Of a DNA stretch of 64,000 nt, positions 63,698-64,000 are shown piece after piece. Position 1 is the first letter of the stretch. Each line of letters begins with the position of its first letter. The translations under genes and the position numbers were made by a program. The notes beneath the pieces are model-generated. The model had not been told where the DNA came from. It did no database searches and worked only from the letters and a program-made list of their open reading frames with translations. Origin of the DNA: Pseudomonadota bacterium (GTDB taxonomy: Bacteria > Pseudomonadota > Gammaproteobacteria > Xanthomonadales > Xanthomonadaceae); NCBI GenBank assembly GCA_018240435.1, contig JAFEFT010000015.1:1-64000 (forward strand). Direction: 5' to 3'.

Positions 63698-64000
63698 ACC
63701 CCTCCACCAGCAACTCTCCCGCCTGGGCCTGCGCGGCGCCGCCGACGCACTCGCCCGGCTCGCCCTCGATGCCGACGTCGTCGACACCCTGGCCGTGCTG
63801 CTCGAAGCCGAGTGCCTGCATCGCGACAGCCTTGCGCAGACACGCCGCCTCAAGCTCGCCAAGCTCGGCACGAACGCGCATGTGGCCGATGTCGATCTGC
63901 GCACATCACGCGGCCTGGGCAAGACGCGCTGGCAGCACCTCGCCGGCCTCAACTGGTTCACGCAGCATCAGCACCTGCTGCTCATCGGCCCTACCGGCAT
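63687..64000 (+). CDS. istB: IS21 helper ATPase IstB, N-terminal part (cut by window edge)
   Basis: The first 104 codons are seen. MLHEPLHQQLSRLGLRGAAD and the LDADVVDTLAVLLEAE segment match the N-terminal domain of IstB; the Walker A motif LLIGPTG begins at the last residues of the window. It overlaps istA. Start ATG 63687. Confidence 0.93.
   Translation, partial: MLHEPLHQQLSRLGLRGAADALARLALDADVVDTLAVLLEAECLHRDSLAQTRRLKLAKLGTNAHVADVDLRTSRGLGKTRWQHLAGLNWFTQHQHLLLIGPTG

Larger units (their letters stand above)
62005..64000 (+). mobile_element. IS21-family insertion sequence (right part beyond the window)
   Basis: Terminal repeats, istA and istB in the standard order and overlap. The right part of istB and the right terminal repeats are outside the window. 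It sits directly after the PrlF-like fragment, so it may have destroyed a PrlF-YhaV locus. Confidence 0.93.

Overview
The window is a 64 kb piece of a very GC-rich, densely coding bacterial chromosome. The gene set points to a Gram-negative gammaproteobacterium, most likely of the order Lysobacterales/Xanthomonadales: it has lipid A and Kdo genes (lpxL- and waaA-like), TolC and RND efflux systems, PitA with a DUF47 partner, an isoaspartyl-methyltransferase-like gene directly before tolC, a CopL-like protein ahead of a metal efflux operon, and intergenic heptamer arrays. Assignment below order level is a guess.

Left part (1-20 kb): a truncated rhomboid protease gene, a PhzF-family gene, an unknown secreted protein, and a Cus-type copper/silver efflux operon (CopL-like protein, CusC, CusB, CusA). 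Next come pirin, an M20 amidohydrolase with a DUF5329 partner, a methyltransferase, two peroxiredoxin-fold proteins (a redoxin and Tpx), an M13 metallopeptidase next to a 200-bp heptamer array, PitA with its DUF47 partner, tRNA-Arg(CCU) and an ALDH7-type dehydrogenase.

Middle (20-46 kb): pyrD and murB overlapping; a DMT exporter, a GST, a four-fold repeated membrane protein, and a Ser/Thr kinase fused to an LprI-like domain; ispG and xseA divergent; a second ALDH. Two homologous multidomain c-di-GMP proteins (GAF-GAF-GGDEF-EAL at 31.1-34.0 kb and GAF-GAF-GGDEF at 40.7-42.9 kb) flank an ECF sigma/putative anti-sigma pair, a YigZ-family protein, an MsbA-like ABC exporter and an OPT transporter. 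An NhaD-type antiporter and a CNNM/CorC-type protein follow.

Right part (46-60 kb): an SDR gene, a second cluster of heptamer repeats, a small DUF4160-DUF2442 cassette between two 28-bp direct repeats (one of them the 3' end of the adjacent RND gene), an RND permease and adaptor with a divergent TetR regulator, pcm-like and tolC, convergent waaA and divergent lpxL, a divergent pair of small paralogous proteins, and a secreted protein with two tandem Ig-like repeats. The RND pump has no outer-membrane gene of its own; the tolC gene 1.7 kb away is the likely partner.

From about 60 kb to the right edge the window turns accessory: a RelB/DinJ-type antitoxin without a visible toxin, a stretch resembling the 3' T-arm and terminator of tmRNA (ssrA), a DUF1778-GNAT (TacA-TacT type) toxin-antitoxin pair, a fragment resembling the C-terminus of the PrlF antitoxin, and an IS21-family element (istA complete, istB cut by the window edge) with multiple terminal repeats. 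This reads as the edge of a genomic island, possibly one inserted at ssrA.

Most genes are core or ordinary accessory functions. I did not find a clearly new defence or biosynthetic system. The most unusual items are the divergent small paralog pair at 57.4-58.0 kb, the DUF4160-DUF2442 cassette between direct repeats, the kinase-LprI fusion, the paired c-di-GMP proteins, and the possible ssrA island boundary.
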